Part shown: positions 11,780 through 22,920 of the stretch, piece by piece | Layout of the letters: every line of letters starts with the position of its first letter | How positions within the stretch are numbered: position 1 is the first letter of the stretch | Made by a program: the position numbers and the translations under genes | Notes under the pieces: generated by a model | Database searches by the model: none | What the model was told of the DNA's origin: nothing | What the model saw: the letters and a program-made list of their open reading frames with translations, nothing else | NCBI GenBank assembly: GCA_013399855.1 | Contig: VXAY01002475.1 | Coordinates: 1,236,552-1,300,551, forward strand | Length of the DNA stretch: 64,000 nt | Direction: 5' to 3' | Origin: Oxyruncus cristatus | Taxonomy: Eukaryota > Chordata > Aves > Passeriformes > Cotingidae

Positions 11780-12168
11780 TTATTAAATAGGTTATGCTTT
11801 AAATTAATTCAGATACTACTACCTGGTGGACATTTTTTAACCTCTGAGCTTAAAAATTAAAAAAACATACCCTGAAGTATTTTTCAGTTCTCTTGGAATT
11901 AAAAACTTTTCATTTGGCTCAGCCAGATCTGACACATGAAGTAGCTCTGTAGGATGAACCTTCCGTAGCCTCATGAAAATGCAGCATCACTATCAGGAAA
12001 TCCCTAAATCAAGGCCACTCTCGTGCAAGGGAGCAGCATCATGGTGGAGCCATAGGTTTTAGATGAAGATCACATGGAATCAGTTTTCTTTACTGATATC
12101 AGTTACATTTTGGCGTTGATCAGGACCGGCTACCACATTAGATCCCATGTATTTTCCTATAATGTCAT

Positions 12169-12188
12169 TTTTCTTTCTTTCTTTCTTT
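12169..12188. repeat. Short (CTTT)5 microsatellite
   Basis: Five tandem CTTT units in a wider pyrimidine-rich patch. It is short and probably of low variability. Confidence 0.8.
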
Positions 12189-13141
12189 GCTCTCTGATAG
12201 TCCATCGTCTGCTGGTTGCTGAGTTGCCATCTTCTTTAGTGTGCTGGTATAGATAAACTGATTTTCATCTGTTTAGGGAGTACAGAAAGGTGAGGGAATG
12301 AAGGTTTCTCCATTCTGAGGGACTTTGGCTTCTCCATAGCCCACAAGATGTGTCTGGGGTACTGTGGAGGCAAATAAATTTTTGTCTGTAGGCAATGGCC
12401 ATCCCTGGCAGACTCCAGGCAGATTAAGCAATAAAAGGTTATGGTAAAAGCCATAGTGATGAAAGTTCTTGAGACTGTTGGCCAATTTCCACAGCAAAAA
12501 GTAATGCAAATATATGCAGAAATGCCATCAGTTGAAACCTCTGCTCTAGATCTAACATGGAAAGGTTTCAGCAGGTTTGAGATAATTTGGTAGGAAGGAG
12601 AATGACTTCAGATCCCCAGGCTGCACTCAGAGTCCCTCCTGTGTTCATCAAACACTCAGACAGCCCCATGGATAGGATGATGGCCTCTCTTGGATATCCA
12701 GTTTCCTTGCAGGAAGTCTGTTCTCTCCTGCAGGTTTTGCCACAGAATGTTTTTCCTCCAGCTTTATGCTGCATATTTTGTTCTTCAGACTGCTCAGAAC
12801 ACAAGTGAAAATGAAAGCAAGAGGCAGCAGGAGGTGCTTTGGGTAGCTTCCAGATACGTAGTTATCTTCCTGAGCATACATCCTCTGGCTCTCCTAAACA
12901 CACTGAGCGCTGCACGCAGGGCAGTGAGGAAAGTGCATGGTCAAGTAAAGCAATCAGTGTTATCTGAAGCCCACTGAGTCTTTTCCTTTATCCAAAACCG
13001 GCACCGGACCATTAGCCTTAAATGACTGGTGGCTGCTAAAATATCTGTAATCTTCGCAAACTGGAGACACAGTGAGGTTTCCTGACTTCTCTGCATAACC
13101 CAGCATCTCTGCAGTGCATAAAAAGCCTCTGTGAACACTCA

Positions 13142-13173
13142 CAAAGGGCCAGTGCCTCAGCTGAGGCCCTTTG
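13142..13173. other. Nested palindromes
   Basis: A perfect 14-bp palindrome GCCTCAGCTGAGGC (13154-13167) is overlapped by a second inverted repeat with arms CAAAGGGCC (13142-13150) and GGCCCTTTG (13165-13173). Both cannot fold at once because they share 13165-13167. The structures are visible; a role is unknown. Confidence 0.6.
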
Positions 13174-14302
13174 GCTTCGCTGGACCTTTGCCAACCTCCA
13201 CCAGCCGAGAACCTTTTTTCCTGTATTTTCTAAAGATACTATTGGGAAAACACTTTTGAAATCCAGTGAACAAAGTTCAGTCAATAAAAAGTGAGAAAAA
13301 AATAGCAAGTGCAGCAGTTGAGTGAGGGAAATTGAATTCAGAGGTGGCTGAATGCTGCTGGTTGATGCATTTTTCTATCTGATATTACTGATTTGGCAAA
13401 ATGGGAACACTTCCGAAAAATTCATCAGGTTTTATCAGAATGCTATGGGAAATCATTGGAACCTTTTGTGTCAAACATTTTATTTTGGCTATTATGCAAT
13501 GAAGATTGAAAAATCCCTCTGGACACAAAGCAGTTTGATCCTCCTGAAAAGAAAATATTTCTGAAATCTGATTTTGCTGTAAATTGCTACATTTCAACTT
13601 GTTGCTCAAATCTGACAAGAAAACAAATGTCAAAATTCCCAGTGGAGAGGTGATTTAACACAATTTTAGTAAGGAGCTGTTTTAATAGGAAGTATTACCT
13701 TTGAGAACTGTGAGTAAAATAGGCTATCTTATTTTTAGCAGGGGTATGCATTACAAGTGAAATCCTCACAATAACTTGATAGAAAACAATAAAATACTAA
13801 ATAGTAGCACAGCATTTAAAGACAACATGTCATTTTCTTCTGCCTGTGTTTAACCAACACGAGTTTCACAAGCTCTCAGTCTAAGTGCAGAATGCAGATA
13901 CCTGCTGCACTCAGGAACAGATTATTGGCGTAAGCATATCTGACTTTTCTCAACACATTTCCAGATGAAATATAGGAATGCAATAGGCAACAGAGGCAGA
14001 GGCAGGAGGGTGTCTAAGCCTGCCCGTTCCACTGAGAGCTGGGACAGGAAGAGTGATTGTTTACTTGGGCACCTTCTACTGACAAAATTGGTGAGGATTG
14101 TTATTTGGAGTATTCAGCACTCGAGCTTCTGGTATTTTCATGCTGTTTCCCCACAGATTATTTTCCAGTTGGTAAACAGTTGACAGAGGAGATAATACAT
14201 TACCTCTGCAAAATTATCAATGCTAGAAATTTGATCCATTCTCTGAGGTGGGCTGTGTTGGTGAGGCAGGTATTTTTAGAGATCTTATATTGAACAGGAT
14301 CA

Positions 14303-14317
14303 TTTTTTTTTTTTTTT
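14303..14317. repeat. Poly-T run (15)
   Basis: A pure run of 15 T. Read on the minus strand it would be a poly-A tail, but no polyadenylation signal or retrocopied body precedes it, so it is called a homopolymer only. Confidence 0.9.
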
Positions 14318-15405
14318 GCTTTGAATAATGTAAACCATTTATCTTCTTTTCTGCCTCTGGAGAGAACATTTTCTGTAACTTAAAAAAGGCAATAAAAATA
14401 CTTATCTGAAAACCACACCACACCTTGGAGGTACGTGAAGTTTTCCTTGTATCAGAGGTCCTTTGGAGTTGTTCCCCTGGGAGAGTTCCTTAAAAACTGC
14501 AGGAATGGGCTTCTCCATTAAGAATAAAGATAAGTCCAAAGTGCACTTTCGTGACCCAATTTGGGGATTTATTCCTCTCTTCTGTATTGATAAAAAGTCC
14601 CTTCTATTTTGAATGAAATATATTTGTATTCACAGGACAGTTTCTGAGTTCTCAACTCATAAGGATATTTGCATTCTGAAGAGGAGCTGATTTTGTTCTA
14701 ATTCCACTCATTTCACGTATTTTTCAGTTGTAAGGAGTAAGAGACTTTTTAGATCAGAGAATCATTATTGAGAGAAAGGAGCTTAATATTCTCCTTCGGT
14801 TTCCTACCTACGGTGTGGTGGAAAGATGAAAGTTAATCTCTAACCACTCCATTTCCTTTCAAAGAGGGAACAGTTCCTGAAGCATCATTTGTGTTTATGA
14901 GTCCCACTGGGAAGAGCGGGTGAAGCATCAGATTCCTGCACTTACCGAAATTTTTCTGATGAGTTTTGCACCCGTTTTTTCAGGAGCATCTGACTGTGCC
15001 TGGCTTGATCTGCAGAGGACATGGAGTTACACAGCTGCCAGACCCACTGTGGTGTCACTGATTCTGGATCCACTCCCATCCTGTGCTGTTGGTGTTCGTG
15101 CTAAGCAACTTTCACTGCTCAGGCTGGATTTTCTGGAAACACTTGGGGCAGTGTCATCTTGTTCATCCTGTGTTCCAGGGCAGCAGGGATGGTTCTCATT
15201 TTGCTGTGCTTTCTGCGTGTGTTTATAGCAACTGCAAGAAATTGTGCGCGTCAGTAATTCCTTTCCTGAGTCAAAACACTAATCCTCATCAGTTACAGAC
15301 CATAGATTTCACAACTCTTAATGTCAAAGTTTTCCAAAATTATTCTGGACAGGACTTTTTATGTTCTTTATTCTCACCTCAAAGCCCATCATAACTAGGG
15401 GAAAT

Positions 15406-15486
15406 ATAAATCACTATCTCTATATAAATAGATATTTTATGTATATATTTATTAATTTATGGAGTTAATTTTATATTTATATATCG
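15406..15486. repeat. AT-rich low-complexity block
   Basis: Nearly all A and T, with TATA-like words (TATATAAATA, TATATATTTA) but no adjacent promoter context or open frame. It is likely low complexity and easily unwound; TATA-box use is not supported. Confidence 0.6.
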
Positions 15487-15911
15487 GTAATGATTATGAA
15501 AGGAGTAGAAATCCCAAATGCTTCATTTTCTTTTTGTTTTAACTTAGAAGGATGAGTCAGAATTTCCTGAAAAGTAAATGTAGGGCATGAAGCCTATACT
15601 TATTCTGAATTTTTAAACATTTGAGGAATATGCAATATGACCATTTGCCTTGCTTACCTCTCTCTAAAACTCCCTGACAGATATTCTACTAGATTAAAGA
15701 AATAGTAGAGTGACCCCCATTTGCCCCAAATGCCTGCACTTAGATTCTACTGATGCCACCCTCACTTAATTAATGAACTCTTTAGGGATTATACAAAAAT
15801 CACACTCCATATCCTCTGCTTCTGATGCCCTACACACATCCTAATCCCAGGTTTAGCCCTGGTCAGGCTGGTCACATTTAGCCATGAACAAAATCCAACA
15901 GGACCCCTGTG

Positions 15912-15923
15912 ATGTCACGTCAT
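15912..15923. promoter_or_regulatory. CRE/ATF-like site
   Basis: ATGTCACGTCAT reads on the minus strand as ATGACGTGACAT, containing TGACGTGA, seven of eight bases of the cAMP-response element. The retained CpG is notable in a CpG-poor surrounding, though one short match is weak evidence. Confidence 0.2.
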
Positions 15924-16099
15924 ATATTAATTCTTGAAGGCTTCTGGCATTCCAGCAGCCAGCAAGTTCCTCTGCTGCCCTTATAACTTAACCCAGCCCT
16001 GAACTGGTTTTGCAAAGAGCGTTGAGGTTTTTTTTTTTTAATTCCTTCTGAATTGTTTCCAGGTGGGTCCAACACGTTATTTTCTTCCCCAGGTCAAAT

Positions 16100-16360
16100 A
16101 CAGCCGTGTTTAGTGACTCGGTGCACTGAGCTCGGGAAGCTGACCCGCTCGATCAGCGGCAGGGCTGTGCTCGTCTGCAGTTTTCCAGCCGCCCAGAGGA
16201 CATTTCTGTTCCTCCTGCAGGCTGTGCTTGGCTCGTCTCTGGGTTAATGAAGATGCATTTCCAGCGCTGAGTGTGCTGTTGGGCTGAAGGAGCCCTGCGG
16301 CTCCTTGCCCGGCGCTGAGCAACCCCTCAGGGAAAGGGGAAAGGGGGCAGCTCCCGTGGA
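16100..16360. promoter_or_regulatory. Small CpG-dense, GC-rich islet
   Basis: About 14 CpG dinucleotides lie in 260 bases, far denser than the surrounding tens of kilobases, and GC content is close to 60 percent by eye. Open frames run through it on both strands (16053-16247 +, 16110-16379 -), but neither translation is recognisable. It is too short for a classical CpG island. It could be an orphan promoter, an enhancer, a GC-rich exon of an unrecognised transcript, or the remnant of a GC-rich element. Confidence 0.35.
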
Positions 16361-18130
16361 GCTCCAGGAACAGCCTCAAGACCGTTTTACAGGGGCTATG
16401 TAGATTTGTCCCTCGTGCCCTAATTCGGAACTTGTGAAAGTGTCAGAAAGTTGTTAAAGACTCCAGTTGGGTTTGGCACGTCAGTGCCTTCCGTAAAATA
16501 TACACTGGTGGGCAAATGCCAGTAAAATCCCAGATGTCAGACGTGTAAGTCTGCGCAGGAGAAGGAGTACAACCTCAGTAGCACTGGATTATTACTGTTA
16601 TATTGTATCTCTCTGTGCCATTTAGCTGTTCTTGGGTTTGGTTTTTTTCCCCCTTGTCTAGTCTTTACTGTCACATTATTTGATTTTGTGTCTCTTTTAT
16701 AATTGAGTACCCACGAGCTGCCTTTGTCAGTTGCTGTAGAAAATATTAAAGGGAAAATTCCTGTGGTACAAGAAGGTGGCTACAGGAACAGATACTCTCT
16801 ATAATAAGAAGAGTGGCGTGAGACCAGGGTTGCCTGTTTGGGTTAAATAAGATCTCCTTCTTTCTGTAAAATTATAATGTAGTCAGAGTAAATATTAGTT
16901 TTATGACTGATTGACATACAAATTAGGCTTTCCACAATGCTTTGTCTCAGGCAGCAACAACAGCATGACATTCTCCAGGCATTCAAGCTGTTTTGTGTAT
17001 GCAGGGGCTTTACAAGAGAGCTCTCTGGTGAAAAGCTTGCCCTATTCCTGGGTCTCTTTTCACAGCAAATCTGACCCATTCATTACTGCAAATGGCTCTG
17101 GGAGGGCTGTGTGCTCCAGGGAGTGAGGAGTAGGACTTTGGCAACAAGCTGCTGAATGCAGATTTCTGTGTTAATTTGTTCTATAGGTCACTGTTTATGA
17201 GAAGCTGTTGAGTAGGGTTTTTTTTCTTTGCTTTTTTTTTTTTCCCCGAACTTGCATTTTATACTTTTAAAATGCCATTTTTTTATTTATGTCAAGACAG
17301 TTATCTCAGTCTGCCTTCTCTTGGTAGTTGATTTTTCTCCTTTTGTACCCCAGTTTTGTCCTTAGTCTTCCTTCAGCTTGAGTTCTGTCACTGGGTTTTG
17401 AGTAAGTCTGTATTTTGCATCCAGTAAGGTCTATCTGTCTTTGCTTTGTTTTCTACCTGCCCTTTTCCTACTTGCTTTTGTGCCTAAGTGAAAACTATTG
17501 TTAGAGCAGTTCTAATATGAGGGGGGATTTCTGTTAACCTTAAAAACCTCAACTTGCATGTACTTCATGCTGAGATGTCTCTTTTGAGGCTGTGAGTTTA
17601 GATACCTCTTGATACTTGGGTCAGTCTTGAAGACCCTCAGCAAAGATTTTCGGACATAGGGATTTTATGGCGATCTGTTACCCCGGGAGGCTGAATGGGA
17701 TGGGACAAGGAAATACATGTGGAAGTTGCTACAAAATGATGCTTCCAGTGTGAGGATATGTTTCTCTGGGCAGAGTAAATCAATTCCCACGATTTTTGTC
17801 AGATAAACCCACTTTCAGTGTGAAACTTACTGGATTTTTTAGTTTCCCATACTCTTGGCAGCCTCAGTATATGTTAGACTCCGGAGGGGTCCAAGGGGTG
17901 TGTGCATGCTCCTTGCCAATCCCCAGGAAATAACCTGTTCTTCTGAAACACACATTTTATGTCAAGAATAACGGTTTGGTAGTACAGAGCAGTGTGGTAT
18001 GAAGTGGTTTAAAACATTGCTGACTTAGGTGTTTTCCACAGGAATCCAGGGAACTGCAACCATCCCGCAAAAAGCTATGTTTTCCTAAGCAAGTACATTT
18101 AGGTAGTCAAATTAAAACAATTGCAATGTT

Positions 18131-18174
18131 TCTTGAAAGAAATGAAATAGATCTTTGAAAGAAATAAGATAGAA
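18131..18174. repeat. Imperfect 22-bp tandem duplication
   Basis: Two adjacent 22-base units (18131-18152 and 18153-18174) share 17 of 22 positions, each built around TTGAAAGAAAT. The repeat is A/G-rich and diverged. Confidence 0.65.
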
Positions 18175-19378
18175 TAAAAAGAAGGGGTAATTTTTGTTTT
18201 GCTTTACTATTAAGCAGACTGTCTGACCTCTGGCCGACAGAAAAAGAAGCAATTCCACTGCAAAAGAACTTATTTCGTTCACAAGTGATGAAATGTCATT
18301 GCTGGGAAAATGCAAAAAAGATTGTGTAGGACAGATTCTGGATGGCTTGTGTAGGGCAGTGATCCCAGGTGGCCCTCTCCGTTTTACAGCATCACAGCAG
18401 TGCTCATGGAGGGGAGCAGCAATCCTGACATCTGTGTCAGCCTCGGATACAACAACTGCCTCTGACAGACAGGTCACTCTCCGCAGTCCTGCAGCAAGCC
18501 ATTGCCATTTTAAAATTCTTGGGGCGATTTGGGATTGCTCAGCGCCCACCACTTGATAGGCTGGCTGGTTATTTAAGTTCAACTGCAGACATGCTTTGAT
18601 TGAAGTGTGTCAGCACCGAGCTGTGAGCTGCCAAAGTTTGTGGTTGAGACAGACCATCTCACATTAATCAGCTTTTTGGCCTTGGTGCTGACCCCTCTGC
18701 TTTGTCGAGTTGCCCAAGGGGACCCGGCCACTCACCACAGCCCTCACAACTGCTGCAAACCCCCAGGGCTGTTTATGAGGCTTTAGCCCTTGGAAACACT
18801 CAAGCTGTGGCCTCTCTGCCTTCTTTTCCAAGGACAGCAAAATGAAATAACTACTTCTCTCCTTCTGTACTTGTGTGTGGACACTGATCATTAACGCCCT
18901 GGCTTTTCTGGGCTTGTGTTTAATGTATCAGAGCAGCTTTTGTGCTGCACAATTGCAGTTGTTTCAGGCAATTGTTGCAAGCATGTTAGAGCAAGCTTCT
19001 ACAGATGGTTCTCTAGGCTGCCTGTCTGCTATCCAGGATAAATTTGTAATCAGGTTATTTGTGTCAGAGCTGAACCCTGGTCTCTCCCTCTAATGTTGAT
19101 TGTCCCAGTCTGTTTCCCCTGAGTGTGAATTTAGGTTGTTTCAGACTCAGTTTTTGTGCCAAAATTTAAACAAAGAAGAGGATGCCACTGGCACATAGGA
19201 GACTTGCTTCTCCAGCCTGGGAAATGCTTCTGGTGTGTGGAATGGTGGAGAGTTGATGATCAAACACGAAGTTTGATTTTATCAAACTGCAACCCTGTCC
19301 TCTTCATTGCCTTTCTTTAACCAGCAAGATATATAAAGAAGAAATACCCACATTCTCCAAGTAGGTTAATAACTCTTC

Positions 19379-19392
19379 TTTTTTTTTTTTTT
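19379..19392. repeat. Poly-T run (14)
   Basis: A homopolymer of 14 T in AT-rich spacer, with no element body recognised next to it. Confidence 0.85.
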
Positions 19393-19462
19393 AAATCATA
19401 TATACTGTGATCATTAAGGCCAAAGCCACTGAGAGCACTTGACCTGTGAACTGACTCTATTG

Positions 19463-19482
19463 AATAAGCCAACTGGCTTATT
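19463..19482. other. 20-bp near-perfect palindrome
   Basis: AATAAGCCA (19463-19471) and TGGCTTATT (19474-19482) are exact reverse complements with only AC between them, giving an almost continuous palindrome. As a DNA site it could suit a symmetric dimer; no known factor motif is assigned. Confidence 0.6.
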
Positions 19483-21301
19483 TCTCACTAAGCCAAAGTA
19501 CAACATTTGCAGATGTTGTGTGTTCACGCAAGTCACAATGGAAATGGGAAAGGGCTTCCCTTCCAGTACTCTTCAGGATCAGAATTGAATATTTACCATT
19601 GACACTGATCAGGTGGTTGGCTTCGGGTATTTCTCCCTAAATTTCCTGTGATACACCAATTTTCTTCACTTCTCCACATCCATGGTTACCACTGCATTTG
19701 TTCTCTGCAGTTCAAAAGTGCAGAGATTATATCATCACCCAAGGAAGTTTTGGCATCTTTACACAGGCTGAGAAAAAAAACTTCCACAAAACTTTATTAG
19801 AAAACTAGTATATCCAGTACGCTTCTACACAATGAGAATTTGAAGCTTGAAGAACCTTCTTCTCCTTGTTCTGATTATTGGCTTGGTTATTGTTATTTAA
19901 GCAACTCAGAAAAAGATACAGACCTATACAAATGGATAGGAGACAGTGGTATTACATCATTAGAAATCTGAATCAGTTCTTGGATGGACAAGAAATTTTT
20001 GCAGTAGTTAGGAAGTGAAGTTCTTCATTCATTATTAAATCCAGCTGTGCCATATCAAGGAACAGATTGCTGACATCTAACCAGTAGAATAAATATCCAT
20101 TTTTCATGGCAGTCATGGATTGGTACACCATGAAATCTTCTAATAGTCCAGATCTAAAAGCATGGAACCATAAATTGTTCTATTGACACTTCTAGTAGCA
20201 GTTTTACAGATGCACTTAAACTGCTGCAAGTAAAATTTTAATTGCCTAATTTTGTGGAAATTATGGACCCAGATCCAGGCATTTACATCTGCAGTATGGT
20301 ATTTGGAAAAAAAGAGCTTATACTTCATTCTGTGAGACTGAGAGCAGTGTGAATTTGAGCACTCTGCAGCTCCTAAGTCAACAAAAGTACAAATCATTGA
20401 AATTCTTAGGAGTGAAGGCCAAGGGGCCTGGAGAAAAGATGTCTGAGGGAGTGAGTTGGGAATTACAGTTTGATCATCTTTGGTTTGCTTGAAATCCCAG
20501 CTGAATGGCTTTGCATACATGGTCATGCCTTTAGGCACTGATAGTATATGTTTCCTGCCAAAATTGATCAGAGGTGGAGGGAACCTCCTCCCAGATGGAT
20601 GTCTAGAAACTCATTTCCCTGTCCTGTAAGAGGATTTTACAAACCAATTGTTCTGTCGACTCATGTCACAGTGATTTCCAATAATTCATAATCCACTGTA
20701 CATGGAAATCAACTACTTCATTTCAGATAGTTAATTAAGATTGCAAACAAACACCCTTTTAGATGGTTTGATTTTGTCTTCCTTCTCCCCCTTCTCCCCA
20801 CTACCTCCTCTTGATTTATGCTATTACATTTCAGAGGACGTGCTACATTACCACCTTTGTGCAGTCCCCTTGTGTGGGGCTCCTCTGAACCCACGTGGAC
20901 ACTCAAAGGTCGTGCTGAGAATGCTTTCCTCAACACTTAGACCTAAATGCTTTCATTTTCCAGGGCATCCACTAGAACAGCTTTCCCTTGGAGGAGTCTC
21001 TGGTTATTTGTGCTTGAAGCAAAAGTTAGTGAGAAGTCTATTGACCCTTTAAGACACCAATATTCAGCTATTTGCTTGTTGTTCTTTACTTGATAAATTA
21101 CTAATTTAGGGTGAAATCATACTCTTTAGTGGCTCCCTGTTCATAAATCACAATCTGACATTTTTCCTCTAGGGGAAGATTGCTGTTTGCAGTATGCTCT
21201 GCCGCCAGAACAGATGACAATATTAGTTTATTAGGAGAAACCTGTATTTTAAAAATAAATCCTGATACAATAAATTCCCATCTCTCTGTCTTGCTGCTTG
21301 A

Positions 21302-21317
21302 TTTTTTTTTTTTTTTT
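21302..21317. repeat. Poly-T run (16)
   Basis: The longest pure homopolymer noticed in the window. No retroelement body or target-site duplication could be identified around it. Confidence 0.85.
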
Positions 21318-22794
21318 GTTGCCAGATTGTCTCCGTGATCTTGAGCTCAAAAGACTTTTTATAGAAAACAGAGAAATCCAAAATGGAATGTATGATCAAA
21401 TGGACAGAAAGGGAAAACAGTGCTTCAATTTGACAGTGGTTTGACAGCTTGCACAGGTATTATAGCAGATTATTTATGCTGATGAGAAACCACACACTGC
21501 TTTCAATTAAGCAGCATTTAATCAAGAATAAGAATTTACTAAAGCTAGAATCCCTCATTTTCAAGAATCTGTGTAGCTGCTCCTGTTTTAAATTGCTACT
21601 ACAATATTTGAGGGTAGATTTTTAAAGGTGTATTAAGCCCTTGACTCTTGCAGAACTGGAACTTTATATTGTGTAATGGTGTCTGGCCTTTCTAACGAGC
21701 ATATAATGCACTCTGTCCTAGCGTTAAGGTCCCTACACGTATAGCTCGCAATTTCTCTTCGCAGGAAGAGTGAGACAGAAAAACTATAGGGTTTTTCCTC
21801 TATTTTTTACATGGCAGAAATGGAAATCTCCAACTCAAGCTCTTTTGCTTAACCACAGGATACCCAACCTACGTTGCTGCTGCTGAGACAACGACCTGCA
21901 CCTCAGCCTGTGCTGTTTGCTGGGCTGTTGGTGACAATGGTCCTGTGTGAGGGGCAGTGGAACAAACCTTTTTCCCTGCTCCCCCATGCAGTGTGCTTCC
22001 TCTGTCTGTGGCTGTGTTTATCCCTTCTCCCCTTGGCTTACACCTCACCCAAGTGGCTGGGAGATTGTGGGTTATGACCCAGCCTTCCAAGACAGCTGGG
22101 ATGGGGGTCTGTTCCAGGGAGGATCAGGTGCATTCAGGGAGGGCCATGTAATGCACTGTCTCCTCCATGTTCCCACATGGGGCTGGGCTGCCATGGGCCA
22201 TAAAAGCTTTGACCAAGCAGAGAGAGGCTTTGGGGTGAACCCCTGAGTGAATTGTGGGGCCTTGCCTCCTGTTTCTTCATGGTAAAACGGGAGCAGTGTG
22301 AGAGCAGTACTCAGGGCTTCATTCTGAGCGGGTTGTGTTCTTCGTTCCCCTTTTCCCAAACACTGCTTCTGAGAAAGTTAGAGAGGAATGACTGAAAAGC
22401 AGGAGGGAGGGAGGAGGGCAGAGAAGATGCTCAAACCTGGCTCTGCTCCTGGCACCAGCAACTTCCATGCCCATTCCTGCCCTTGCTGCCCCTTTCCCTA
22501 TGTGCCAACCACTGCAGCTCAGTTACTCACACCTTTAGAAATGGTGCTGCTGATGGGCTTGTATGCAAATGTGTCTTCTGAGTGTGCATCAGGTTAGGGC
22601 ACACTTGGACAAGGTGCTCCTCACATTCCTTGTGCTCTGGTCCTGGGATTGACAGGGACTCTGCCGCCGCAGCAGCAGTGCTGGCCTCTTCAGTCATGCT
22701 AAACACATTTAAAAAAGCAAAACCCACAGGTTCTTTTGTATTCCAGAGGAGTGCTGCTGGCGTAAGAACATTGTTCCAATGGATCTGGAAATAT

Positions 22795-22920
22795 CTTTAC
22801 ATCCTTAATGTGTCTTTACTTCAGAGAAAACAAGCACGTGCAATTAATTCTTATACGTATGCTACTTGAGCCTATTTGAAATTATGTATGTACATGTGCA
22901 AGGCAATTAATTCTCATTCT
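22795..22920. promoter_or_regulatory. Candidate regulatory block with repeated GCAATTAATTCT
   Basis: The 12-mer GCAATTAATTCT occurs twice in direct orientation (22840-22851 and 22903-22914), 63 bases apart. Each copy contains the palindrome AATTAATT, a classic paired homeodomain target. Between them lie TACGTA and ATGTACAT, also palindromic. Exact repetition of a 12-base word at close range is unlikely by chance, which favours a functional arrangement or an old duplication. Confidence 0.3.

Larger units (their letters stand above)
11625..16099. other. Non-coding stretch, no gene recognised
   Basis: No recognisable exon. The features supported are a perfect hairpin at 11753-11779, a CTTT run at 12169-12188, nested inverted repeats at 13142-13173, a 15-T run at 14303-14317, an extremely AT-rich block near 15406-15486, and a CRE-like site at 15912-15923. 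Open frames such as 14920-15228 and 15083-15394 (+) overlap each other in different frames and show no domain. Confidence 0.7.
16381..22794. other. Non-coding stretch, no gene recognised
   Basis: No protein recognised. The minus-strand frame 18112-18582 (156 codons) ends in a Phe/Leu-rich low-complexity stretch translated from an A/G-rich tract and looks spurious. The segment contains T-rich runs at 17218-17247, 19379-19392 (14 T) and 21302-21317 (16 T), an imperfect 22-bp tandem repeat at 18131-18174, and a near-perfect palindrome at 19463-19482. An AT-rich block near 21470-21540 carries ATTA motifs and could be regulatory. Confidence 0.7.

Noticed and set aside
18112..18582. 156-codon minus-strand frame
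   Set aside because: No domain recognised; its C-terminal part comes from a low-complexity tandem repeat.
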